Shown: one piece after another, positions 1 through 5,547 of the stretch
How the letters are laid out: each line of letters starts with the position of its first letter
How positions within the stretch are numbered: the stretch's first letter is position 1
NCBI GenBank assembly: GCA_028696635.1
Contig: JAQVGR010000116.1
Span: forward strand, 1-6,136
Source of the DNA: Candidatus Krumholzibacteriia bacterium
GTDB taxonomy: Bacteria > Krumholzibacteriota > Krumholzibacteriia > Krumholzibacteriales > Krumholzibacteriaceae
Reading direction: 5' to 3'
DNA: 6,136 nt
The notes under the pieces: model-generated
The model's database searches: none
What the model was told of the DNA's origin: nothing
Seen by the model: only the letters and a program-made list of their open reading frames with translations
Translations under genes and position numbers: made by a program

Positions 1-874
1 GGATCGATTCGACCTCTCCGTCGATCCCCGCATCCTCGGCCGACCTGCCGAGCTGCATGTTCTCCCGCTCGGCCACCGAGGCGGCGTGCTCGTCCCGGGT
101 CCCCTCGAGGGTGAGGAAGTACACTTCCGACCCTCGCACCCTGCTGCTGCGATTGCTGTTGAGATGCACGCTGACGAAGCAGTGCCCGCCGTGGTCACGG
201 GCGATCCGGACCCTGTCGTAGAGGTCGACGTCGTAGTCCCCCGTGCGGGTGAGCACCGCGCGGAACCCCGGGCGGGAGGAGATCTCCTCGGCGATCATCC
301 CCGCTATCGGCAGGGTGTACTCCTTCTCAGAGGGGCCGTAGCGGGACGGCGCGCCCGGCTGGCTTCCGCCGTGCCCCGGATCGACGATCACGATCATATC
401 GCCGCTCTGCGCGTCGCGCCGGGCCCGCTCGTCCAGCGTGCGGCGCTCGGAGGCGCTGATGCGCCGGTCTATGTCGATGACGATGCGGTGCCGGGGATGC
501 TCCGGGTTCGGCCGCAGCGCGAAATGACGGTACGGCGCGGCGTGAGGAAGATCGAGCACGATCTGCGCCCCGCTCGAGAGCGCGTTCGTCCTCACGCGCA
601 GGACGACGCCGTCCCCCACGTCGATCGCCCCGATGCCCTCGGCGAAGCGGCCGCGGGGGATGTCGATGACGATGCGGTCGGGATCGGTCCGCTCGGAGAG
701 CTGGTAGACCGATTCGCTGCTCATGTCGAGCACGACCCGTGTCCTGTCGGGGGCCGTCCAGAACCGTATCCCCCTGACCTCCCTCGCCGGCGGCGCAGGA
801 TCGCCGTACGCGGCCCCCGACGCCGCCAGGAGACCGGCTGCAATCAGGATCCGGATCTTCGCGTTGCGGCACAC
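1..874 (-). CDS. N-acetylmuramoyl-L-alanine amidase, AMIN + Amidase_3 (N-terminal part, runs off the left edge)
   Basis: Predicted exported zinc amidase that cuts the bond between MurNAc and L-Ala of the peptide stem in the periplasm, normally during septum splitting. I see 291 residues without a stop. Residues 1-24 form a signal peptide (basic start, hydrophobic core, cleavage near AAYG|DP). Residues about 32-138 are a beta-rich AMIN-like domain (FWTAPDRTRVVLD, DRIVIDIPRG), known to target AmiC-type enzymes to the envelope. From about 160 the Amidase_3 fold begins: VDPGHGG with His168, SEKE with Glu183 and SVHLNS with His237 supply the three expected zinc ligands, and LTRTGD (208-213) is also typical. 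The C-terminal catalytic Glu would lie outside the window. I chose the GTG at 874 because AGGAGG at 889-884 sits 9 nt upstream; another GTG at 883 abuts that site. A promoter candidate lies at 902-930. The family call is solid; the physiological partner is unknown. Confidence 0.9.
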   Translation of the reverse strand, partial: MCRNAKIRILIAAGLLAASGAAYGDPAPPAREVRGIRFWTAPDRTRVVLDMSSESVYQLSERTDPDRIVIDIPRGRFAEGIGAIDVGDGVVLRVRTNALSSGAQIVLDLPHAAPYRHFALRPNPEHPRHRIVIDIDRRISASERRTLDERARRDAQSGDMIVIVDPGHGGSQPGAPSRYGPSEKEYTLPIAGMIAEEISSRPGFRAVLTRTGDYDVDLYDRVRIARDHGGHCFVSVHLNSNRSSRVRGSEVYFLTLEGTRDEHAASVAERENMQLGRSAEDAGIDGEVESI

Positions 875-883
875 TGCAGACAC

Positions 884-889
884 CCTCCT
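884..889 (-). promoter_or_regulatory. Ribosome binding site deciding the amidase start
   Basis: A perfect AGGAGG lies 9 nt before the GTG at 874 and directly against the GTG at 883. Spacing favours the downstream GTG, so the signal peptide begins MCRNAK. Both candidate starts are GTG. Confidence 0.7.
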
Positions 890-901
890 CTCGACTCGAC
901 A

Positions 902-930
902 AGTCTACGGAGCCTGACCGATGCTGACAA
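902..930 (-). promoter_or_regulatory. Candidate sigma-70 promoter of the amidase gene
   Basis: On the minus strand, TTGTCA (930-925, 5 of 6 to consensus) is followed by a 17-bp spacer and TAGACT (907-902, 4 of 6). Transcription would start near base 895, giving a leader of about 20 nt that holds the AGGAGG site. This would let the amidase be transcribed separately from the M23 gene 130 nt upstream. Prediction by eye only. Confidence 0.5.
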
Positions 931-1004
931 GCGATTTCGGGAAAAGACGGCGCGGCGCGATCCTGCCGGGACATCTCTGTTCAGCGATGAGGACGCCGCG
1001 GGTA

Positions 1005-1922
1005 TCAGTCGAAATAGACGTCTTCGGGGATGATGTACTGAAGCGGATCGCGGTGCCCCTTGCGGAAGAGCACCTCGTAATGCAGGTGCGGGCCGGTCGA
1101 GCGGCCGGTGTTGCCGACCGTGCCGATGATCTCCCCGCGCTTGATCCTGTGTCCGCGCACGACGTTGATCCGCGCGAGATGCCCGTACCTGGTCGTGAAG
1201 CCGTTCCCGTGATTCACCTCGACCACCAGCCCGAGGCTGCCGTTCTTGCGCGCCATCGTGATGACGCCGTCCGCCGTCGCCATGACGGGAGTCCCGGTGC
1301 GCGCATGGTAATCGATCCCCCGGTGAACGGAGATCCTCCCGGTGAAGGGGTCCATCCGCCGTCCGAACCGGCTCGAGAGGAATCCGCCCCTGAGGGGACG
1401 TATCGAGGGGGTGCAGTCGCGGATCGCCGCCTCCTGCTCGAGGATGGAACAGATCTCGTCGTAGCTCTGCCGCTGGAGGCGGGACTGACGGACGAGCTCG
1501 GCGAGATCGTCTTCGAGGCTGGAGAAGATCCGGTCGGAGACGCTCATCTCGCGCTCGAGGAGCTCGGGCTCGGGACCGCCGATACCGACATTCCATACAT
1601 CCTCCGGGATCGGATCGAGGCTCGCCAGCAGCCTCGCCCGGTTCTGAAGCTCGTAGTTGCGCTCCATCGAGGCCTTCAGCGAGACAAGTTCGCCCTCGAA
1701 GGCCGCGATCCGTCCCTGGAGCACGGAGTTTGCGCGCTCGAGCTCTTCCATCCGGCCGGCGTCGACCGCCATGCCGGAGTACCGCAGCCCCATCGCGACA
1801 GTCGCGGCGACGGACGCGACGAGGCACACCCCGGCCGCCAGCGCGAGGGTCCGGCGGATACGGATCGATTTCACGCCCGCATTGCCCCTGCGGACGTACA
1901 GGAACGTATAGTATCTGTCCAT
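1005..1922 (-). CDS. Membrane-anchored M23 (LytM-type) metallopeptidase with coiled coil
   Basis: Predicted peptidoglycan endopeptidase anchored in the inner membrane and acting in the periplasm. The protein has 305 residues from ATG 1922. A short basic segment (1-24, MDRYYTFLYVRRGN...) precedes one membrane span at about 25-46, then a coiled-coil stalk at about 57-100 and further charged helices to about 168. The M23 domain covers about 178-296. Its zinc ligands are present: His200 and Asp204 in HRGID, and His281 in HLHYE. The supporting catalytic histidines are His248 (YGHL) and His279. It therefore looks like an active enzyme, unlike the degenerate EnvC/NlpD activators. The frame could extend to a GTG at 1979, but that adds a polar stretch before the conserved MDRYYTFLYV start and would overlap the predicted promoter, so I prefer 1922. 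No good Shine-Dalgarno site precedes it. The amidase gene follows 130 nt downstream on the same strand, suggesting a shared role in wall remodelling. Confidence 0.9.
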   Translation of the reverse strand: MDRYYTFLYVRRGNAGVKSIRIRRTLALAAGVCLVASVAATVAMGLRYSGMAVDAGRMEELERANSVLQGRIAAFEGELVSLKASMERNYELQNRARLLASLDPIPEDVWNVGIGGPEPELLEREMSVSDRIFSSLEDDLAELVRQSRLQRQSYDEICSILEQEAAIRDCTPSIRPLRGGFLSSRFGRRMDPFTGRISVHRGIDYHARTGTPVMATADGVITMARKNGSLGLVVEVNHGNGFTTRYGHLARINVVRGHRIKRGEIIGTVGNTGRSTGPHLHYEVLFRKGHRDPLQYIIPEDVYFD

Positions 1923-1966
1923 AACCGGTCGAAGCGTTAAAACCAACAGACTCCCGTTAAGGGGAG

Positions 1967-1995
1967 AACCTAAGGACACTCCGGTCCCCTGTCAA
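1967..1995 (-). promoter_or_regulatory. Candidate sigma-70 promoter of the M23 peptidase gene
   Basis: A perfect TTGACA (1995-1990) is followed by a 17-bp spacer and a weak -10, TAGGTT (1972-1967, 3 of 6 but with the key A2 and T6). It lies just downstream of the sigma-gene terminator in the direction of transcription, where a new promoter is needed. Predicted start near 1960, leader about 38 nt. If real, it excludes the upstream GTG at 1979 as start codon. Confidence 0.4.
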
Positions 1996-2040
1996 GCCTT
2001 AATTCCCCATTCCGTGCAAAGCCCGTACCATATGCCTGAT

Positions 2041-2078
2041 AAAAGAAACCGGGGTGGCGGATTGTCCGCCACCCCGGT
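2041..2078 (-). terminator. Rho-independent terminator of the sigma factor gene
   Basis: A perfect 14-bp inverted repeat (2048-2061 with 2065-2078, arms ACCGGGGTGGCGGA and its complement) closes a 3-nt loop. Read on the minus strand it is followed at once by TTCTTTT (2047-2041). It begins 30 nt after the sigma factor stop codon. GC-rich stem, tight loop and U-rich tail make this a textbook intrinsic terminator. It separates the sigma gene from the M23 gene. Confidence 0.93.
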
Positions 2079-2107
2079 CGATGGATCCTTTCAAGCCGTT
2101 GGAAGCG

Positions 2108-3070
2108 CTAATCTTCCACGTAACCCTTCAGATACTTGCTCCGCGTGCTGTGTCGCAGCCGCAGGATCGCCTTTTCCTTGATCTGCCGGATGCGTTCGCG
2201 TGTAAGCTTCATTTTCTGACCGATTTCCTCGAGCGTCAGGGGTTCCTCGCCTTCGAGCCCGAAGTAGTAGGTCAGGATCGTACGCTCGCGGTCGGTCAGC
2301 GTGTCGAGCGCCCGCTGCATGTCCTCGCTCAGCGCGTTCGAGTAGGTCATCTCGTCCGGGGGCGCCTGCGTCTCGTCGGCCAGGTAATCGACGAGGGAGT
2401 TCTCCTCCTGGTCGTTGTTGAACGAGGCGTCGAGGGACAGATGGCTGTTGGCTATCTGCATCGTGTCCCTGACCTCTTCGTGGGACAGGTTCAGTTTCTC
2501 GGCGATCTCCTCAACCTCCGGCGTCCTGCCGAGCTCCTGGTCGAGCTGCCGGGAAACCTTGCCGATCCGGTAGAGCGTGCCCGCCCTGTTCAGCGGCAGC
2601 CGGACGATCCTCGACTGCTCGGCCAGCGCCTGGAGCATCGCCTGCCTGATCCACCACACCGCGTAGCTGATGAACTTGAACCCCCGCTTCTCGTCGAAGC
2701 GATGGGCGGCCTTGATCAGGCCCATGTTCCCCTCGTTGATCAGGTCGGCCAGCGAGAGCCCCTGGTTGACGTACTGCTTGGCGATGGATACGACGAATCT
2801 CAGATTCGCCTTCACCAGGGCATGAAGCGCCTCTTCGCTGCCCTTGCGGATCTTGCGGGCCAGATCTCGTTCCTGTTCCCTCGTCAGCAGCGCAGTGTTG
2901 TTGATTTCTCTGAGGTAGAGATCGAGACTCTTCTCTCCGAGGTACTCTGAATCTCTTCCTTCGACTGGGTACATCTCGTTCGGCTCCCTGTACGAATTGT
3001 AATCCGGATCCGCGGCACTGTAAGGGTGACCGCGATCCAGCCTCCGTCCGCCGTCCCCTTCACTGCTCAT
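2108..3070 (-). CDS. rpoD: Sigma-70 family RNA polymerase sigma factor, RpoD/SigA-like (short form)
   Basis: Directs RNA polymerase to promoters. The 320-residue protein has region 1.2 at about 46-80 (SLDLYLREI), region 2 at about 85-155 with NLRFVVSIAKQY, GLSLADLINEGNMGLIKAA and the -10-reading helix FKFISYAVWWIRQA, region 3 at about 160-235, and region 4 at about 250-315 with the helix-turn-helix LTLEEIGQKMKLTRERIRQIKEKAI split around 278-302. Region 1.1 is absent. In its place are about 45 residues that are acidic and Tyr/Pro-rich (20-42). Length and layout match the short primary sigma factors of Bacteroidota/Chlorobiota, but a group 2 (non-essential) sigma in an organism with a longer RpoD elsewhere cannot be excluded. 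ATG 3070 is chosen over GTG 3079 because AAGGTGA (3082-3076) sits 5 nt upstream. The gene has its own promoter (3249-3277) and terminator (2041-2078), so it is probably monocistronic. Confidence 0.93.
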   Translation of the reverse strand: MSSEGDGGRRLDRGHPYSAADPDYNSYREPNEMYPVEGRDSEYLGEKSLDLYLREINNTALLTREQERDLARKIRKGSEEALHALVKANLRFVVSIAKQYVNQGLSLADLINEGNMGLIKAAHRFDEKRGFKFISYAVWWIRQAMLQALAEQSRIVRLPLNRAGTLYRIGKVSRQLDQELGRTPEVEEIAEKLNLSHEEVRDTMQIANSHLSLDASFNNDQEENSLVDYLADETQAPPDEMTYSNALSEDMQRALDTLTDRERTILTYYFGLEGEEPLTLEEIGQKMKLTRERIRQIKEKAILRLRHSTRSKYLKGYVED

Positions 3071-3242
3071 GACCCTCACCTTCCCTTTCGCCTTCTTCCC
3101 AGTTGAGAGGCATTCTTAACTGCCTCACTGCTGTATACACACGATGCGGCGAATGGTTCAGTTTTTTTTGGTGGGGTATGTTAACAGGAAGGTACGGTTG
3201 GCGAACGGCACCTTTCCCGGACAGTCTCCTGACACCAAATTC
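3071..3242 (-). promoter_or_regulatory. Long 5' leader of the sigma factor gene
   Basis: If transcription starts at the promoter at 3249-3277, the mRNA has an untranslated leader of about 170 nt. It contains an A8 run (minus-strand complement of 3161-3168), one imperfect hairpin (3187-3193 pairing with 3210-3217, one bulge), and a purine-rich stretch before the start codon. I see no conserved riboswitch core or convincing upstream reading frame. A closer second promoter would shorten the leader, but I found no good one. Confidence 0.4.
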
Positions 3243-3248
3243 AAGCAG

Positions 3249-3277
3249 AGTTTATACCAATTACATGATTATGTCAA
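3249..3277 (-). promoter_or_regulatory. Sigma-70 promoter of the sigma factor gene
   Basis: A perfect TTGACA (3277-3272) lies 17 bp before TAAACT (3254-3249, 4 of 6). A TATAAA at 3256-3251 overlaps it but would give a 15-bp spacer. The surrounding DNA is AT-rich, as expected for a strong promoter. A 5-bp inverted repeat (TTATG-5 nt-CATAA, about 3270-3284) overlaps the -35 and could be an operator, though it is short enough to be chance. Confidence 0.6.
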
Positions 3278-3435
3278 GCATAAATTATGGACTTAACCGG
3301 TCTGAATTGCTTTGAGCCCCTGAAATCACACTGTGAATTGCATGTTAAATCGAAATATCAGCGTATTTCTTCGATTTTCGCAGGAATAATCGATATTATG
3401 AAATACCGGAATATTTTCGAGGACTCTTTCGCCCC
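3278..3435. other. AT-rich non-coding stretch between the coiled-coil gene and the sigma promoter
   Basis: This 158-nt stretch holds no convincing gene. By hand count, 3241-3420 is 62 of 180 GC (34%), against clearly GC-rich coding DNA on both sides. The only structure I find is an AT-rich inverted repeat at 3347-3377 (8-bp arms AAATCGAA/TTCGATTT plus 3 bp after a 3-nt bulge) and a weaker one at about 3391-3421. Neither has a following U-tract. Confidence 0.6.
3347..3377. repeat. AT-rich imperfect inverted repeat downstream of the coiled-coil gene
   Basis: Arms AAATCGAA (3347-3354) and TTCGATTT (3370-3377) are perfect complements. They are extended by ATA/TAT after a 3-nt bulge and enclose a 6-nt loop (3358-3363). 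It lies about 60 nt after the coiled-coil gene stop on the minus strand. It could be a weak transcription end or mRNA-stabilising hairpin, or a protein-binding palindrome; the low GC content argues against a strong intrinsic terminator. Confidence 0.35.
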
Positions 3436-3765
3436 CTACTCCTCGCCGCCCTCGCCGCGCTTCTCGTCGCGGATCCTGTCGATCTCCTCCTCCTTTTCCT
3501 TGAGCTGCCGCTCGAGCTCGCGCACATCCGAGACGATCCGCTGGACCTGCTCGTCGTCGGCTGTCCGGTTTCCCCGGTGCCCCTGCTCGACTACGAGATC
3601 GTAGACCCGGCCGCCGAGCTCGGAGAGGTGCTTCTCTATCGCCCGGTTCAGCCCGGCCATCTCTATCTTCTTCTTCCCGATCCTCGCCAGCTCGTCGGTC
3701 TTGTCGTAGGCCGTGTCGTACCATTCGACGAGATTCTTCCTCACGCGGTTCCACAGCGTATCCAT
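3436..3765 (-). CDS. Small coiled-coil protein of unknown function
   Basis: A 109-residue soluble protein with no signal peptide and no membrane span. Residues 1-60 form a charged amphipathic helical segment (WNRVRKNLVEWYDTAYDKTDELARIGKKKIEMAGL) in two parts, leading to a conserved-looking motif AIEKHLSELGGRVYDLV at about 41-57. The C-terminal half (about 70-109) is a heptad-rich, highly charged coiled coil ending in a Glu/Gly tail. I recall similar short proteins with a 'RxIEKxxxELGGRVYxL' core in FCB and related genomes, but no established function. The ATG at 3765 is preceded by GGAGGA (3777-3772) at 6 nt, a strong Shine-Dalgarno site, so longer in-frame starts back to 3909 are unlikely. 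It is divergent from the lpxH-like gene with about 110 nt between starts. Cytoplasmic location and a structural or scaffold role are guesses. Confidence 0.85.
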   Translation of the reverse strand: MDTLWNRVRKNLVEWYDTAYDKTDELARIGKKKIEMAGLNRAIEKHLSELGGRVYDLVVEQGHRGNRTADDEQVQRIVSDVRELERQLKEKEEEIDRIRDEKRGEGGEE

Positions 3766-3771
3766 CGCCGT

Positions 3772-3777
3772 TCCTCC
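3772..3777 (-). promoter_or_regulatory. Ribosome binding site deciding the coiled-coil protein start
   Basis: GGAGGA sits 6 nt before ATG 3765. It fixes the start at MDTLWNRV and argues against translation of the Arg-rich in-frame extension upstream. Confidence 0.8.
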
Positions 3778-3810
3778 ATTCTTCCGCCTTCGGCGCCCCC
3801 GGGGAATTGG

Positions 3811-3838
3811 CTTGCTTTTCCGGGGCGCTCTGCGATAA
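3811..3838 (+). promoter_or_regulatory. Weak promoter candidate for the lpxH-like gene
   Basis: In the divergent gap, TTGCTT (3 of 6) is followed after 16 bp by GATAAC (3833-3838, 4 of 6). This is the best plus-strand match I can find before the start codon and would give a leader of about 30 nt. The match is poor. I found no convincing counterpart for the divergent coiled-coil gene. Confidence 0.2.
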
Positions 3839-3875
3839 CTTGCGCACACGGCCCCCCATCCGGAGCGTGTCGCAG

Positions 3876-4634
3876 TTGAACGATACCGTCTATTTCCTGT
3901 CCGATACACATTTCACATATCACACGGACGATCTCCGTGAAAGGGAAAAACGCCGTCTTTTCCTCGAGTTCCTCGTGAGCATCCGGAGGGCGTCGCGCCT
4001 CTATCTTGTCGGCGACATCTTCGATTTCTGGTTCGAGTACCGCAGCGTGGTGCCGCGGTATTACGCGGAGATCGTTGCGGGGCTCGCCGGGCTCGCCTCG
4101 TCGGGTACGCATGTACTGATCATGGGCGGAAACCACGACCACTGGTTCGGCGGCTATCTGCGGGAAGCGGCCGGCGCCGAGATCCTCCCGGACCGGACCG
4201 TGCACGAGCTGCAGGGACACCGGGTCCTGCTCACGCACGGGGACTCCCTGATGCGGGGAGACCTGGGGTACAAGGCGCTCAAGACGGTCATCCGGAGCCG
4301 TCCCGCAGTCGCCCTTGCCCGGCTGATCCACCCGGACCTGCTCTACGCCTTCGCGGCCGCGTTCTCGAGGTCGAGCAAGTCGTTCACCCACCGGAAAACG
4401 CTCGCGTGGGCCGACGCGCTCACCGCGATCGCCGAATCGGAATTCTTCAAGGCCGGCAACGACACCCTCGTGATGGGACACGTACATCTCCCCCGCCTCA
4501 GGCGGTTCGGAGAACGGACGTTCGTCATCCTCGGCGACTGGGAAACGCACAGGTCATACCTGCGCCTGACCGGCGGGGAGTTCAGCCTGGAGGCGTTTCA
4601 GAACGAGGGGAACACGCTGATCGAGAACCGGTGA
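3876..4634 (+). CDS. lpxH: UDP-2,3-diacylglucosamine diphosphatase-like metallophosphoesterase (LpxH family)
   Basis: Likely catalyses removal of UMP from UDP-2,3-diacylglucosamine to give lipid X in lipid A synthesis, at the cytoplasmic face of the inner membrane. From TTG 3876 it has 252 residues, close to the 240 of E. coli LpxH. The calcineurin-like metal-site motifs are all present: DTH (10-12), GDIFD (46-50), GNHD (85-88), THGD with His121, and GHVH (201-204). The FDFWFEYRSVVPRYY segment (49-63) is typical of the FCB-type LpxH relatives. E. coli LpxH has GNRD where this has the general phosphoesterase GNHD, so the exact substrate is inferred. There is no good ATG start. GGAG at 3862-3865 is 10 nt before TTG 3876; GTG 3867 (255 residues) is an alternative, and the frame is open upstream to 3807. 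The stop overlaps the end of the convergent PorV-type gene by 37 bp. Confidence 0.87.
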   Translation: MNDTVYFLSDTHFTYHTDDLREREKRRLFLEFLVSIRRASRLYLVGDIFDFWFEYRSVVPRYYAEIVAGLAGLASSGTHVLIMGGNHDHWFGGYLREAAGAEILPDRTVHELQGHRVLLTHGDSLMRGDLGYKALKTVIRSRPAVALARLIHPDLLYAFAAAFSRSSKSFTHRKTLAWADALTAIAESEFFKAGNDTLVMGHVHLPRLRRFGERTFVILGDWETHRSYLRLTGGEFSLEAFQNEGNTLIENR

Positions 4635-5518
4635 GAGTCCCCCAGGTCGAGATCCATGGGCATCCATGCGTAATCGAACCGCAGGCTCCGGTACACGACG
4701 CCGGCGCCCATCGTGGCTCCCTGCACGTCATAACCGCTCTTGTACCCGAGCCTGAGGAACAGGAGCCTCTCGTAGCGGTATTCGAGCCCGGTGTGGACCT
4801 TGACGTCGTTGTCGTTGGGGAAGACCGCGTCGCCGGCGAGCACGAGTGCCCCCCTGAGGACGGGCCGCTCGATCAGGTACGCCCCTCCGAGGCGAAGCTG
4901 AAGCGGCGGATAGAACCGCTCCTCGACGAACTTCGCCTGGGGGCCGAGGTTGAGAAGCGATGCGGCGAGGGTCAGCCCCTCGATCATGCTCTTGTGGCTC
5001 ACACCGATATCGACCGCGTACCCGGTGGCCGACTCGAAGTCTATCTTTTCGTATATCACCTTGAACGCCGCGCCGACCGCGATGTTCGGCAGGATATCCC
5101 GCGCGTATCCCGCCGAGACGGTCAGGTCGTACGGCGAGAAGGTCCCGTCGGGGGTCAGGGTCGGGGTCTCTCCGTAGCGGTCGAGGGCGCCGTAGTAGAC
5201 GCCGGTGAAGCTCAGCCCCGCGGCGCCGCCGAACATCTCGGCGACCACCGAGGCCTGCTCGAACCGGATATCCATCAGCCACTCGTTGTGCGTCACGTTG
5301 AGCTCGAGATCCTCGACCGCGGCCATCCCCGCCGGATTCCAGTAGATCGACGTCGCGTCGTCGGCCACCGCGGTGAAGGCTTCGCCCATGCCGCTGGCGC
5401 GCGCGCCGTTGCCGAGCCTGAGGAAGAGGAACCCGGCCGTGCCGGGCTCGCCGGCCGCGGCGCCGGCCGTCATGGTGAGGATCAGCAGTGCGGCACAGAG
5501 CCAGGTGGTACGGGACAT
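4598..5518 (-). CDS. PorV/PorQ family outer-membrane beta-barrel protein
   Basis: Predicted outer-membrane barrel of the UPF0164/PorV-PorQ family. In type IX secretion, PorV shuttles exported proteins bearing a C-terminal sorting domain from the translocon to the attachment machinery. The 306-residue protein has a signal peptide (1-22, cleavage near AAAG|EPG) and then the family's N-terminal signature, GTAGFLFLRLGNGARASGMG followed by EAFTAVADDATSIYWNPAG (27-64). The rest shows alternating amphipathic strands with Gly/Tyr-rich turns, and it ends in HRFSISVFPSF with a terminal Phe, typical of barrels inserted by BamA. ATG 5518 is chosen because GGAGGA (5527-5522) lies 3 nt upstream; an in-frame ATG at 5533 would place that site inside the gene. 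It has its own promoter (5548-5576). A sorting-domain protein is encoded 91 nt upstream on the same strand. Whether it is PorV, PorQ or a paralogue cannot be settled here. Confidence 0.88.
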   Translation of the reverse strand: MSRTTWLCAALLILTMTAGAAAGEPGTAGFLFLRLGNGARASGMGEAFTAVADDATSIYWNPAGMAAVEDLELNVTHNEWLMDIRFEQASVVAEMFGGAAGLSFTGVYYGALDRYGETPTLTPDGTFSPYDLTVSAGYARDILPNIAVGAAFKVIYEKIDFESATGYAVDIGVSHKSMIEGLTLAASLLNLGPQAKFVEERFYPPLQLRLGGAYLIERPVLRGALVLAGDAVFPNDNDVKVHTGLEYRYERLLFLRLGYKSGYDVQGATMGAGVVYRSLRFDYAWMPMDLDLGDSHRFSISVFPSF

Positions 5519-5521
5519 CGC

Positions 5522-5527
5522 TCCTCC
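5522..5527 (-). promoter_or_regulatory. Ribosome binding site deciding the PorV-type start
   Basis: GGAGGA lies just before ATG 5518 and inside the alternative frame from ATG 5533. It supports MSRTTWLC as the true N-terminus, which also gives a clean signal peptide. Confidence 0.8.
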
Positions 5528-5547
5528 AATCATTGCATGACAGTCTA

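Noticed and set aside
940..1000. Possible intrinsic terminator between the M23 and amidase genes (7-bp arms 951-957 and 994-1000, then TCTTTT)
   Set aside because: The loop is about 36 nt and the U-tract is interrupted and short. It is too weak to call, although the position would be sensible.
86..1940. Long plus-strand reading frames (86-1033 and 921-1940) and a minus-strand frame at 844-1827
   Set aside because: They are Arg/Asp/Val/His-rich products of high-GC antisense or shifted frames, with no domain and no ribosome site. The amidase and M23 genes explain the same DNA with clear motifs.
2054..2950. Plus-strand reading frame of 298 codons opposite the sigma factor
   Set aside because: It begins inside the terminator hairpin and lies antisense to a strongly conserved sigma-70 gene. 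Its composition is typical of a GC-rich shadow.
3155..3170. T8 run at 3161-3168 as the tail of a plus-strand terminator
   Set aside because: No stable hairpin precedes it and no plus-strand gene ends upstream.
3103..3315. 70-codon plus-strand frame in the AT-rich gap
   Set aside because: No ribosome binding site, no recognisable motif, and it lies over the sigma gene leader and promoter. It is kept open by chance in low-GC DNA.
3784..3796. Small palindrome CGCC-TTC-GGCG in the divergent gap
   Set aside because: Only 4 bp with a triloop, with no U-tract. Common by chance in GC-rich DNA.
3741..4550. Minus-strand reading frame opposite the lpxH-like gene, and the long plus-strand frame 4406-5548 opposite the PorV-type gene
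   Set aside because: Both are antisense to genes with recognisable family motifs and show the Arg/Gly/Pro/Val bias of mirror frames.
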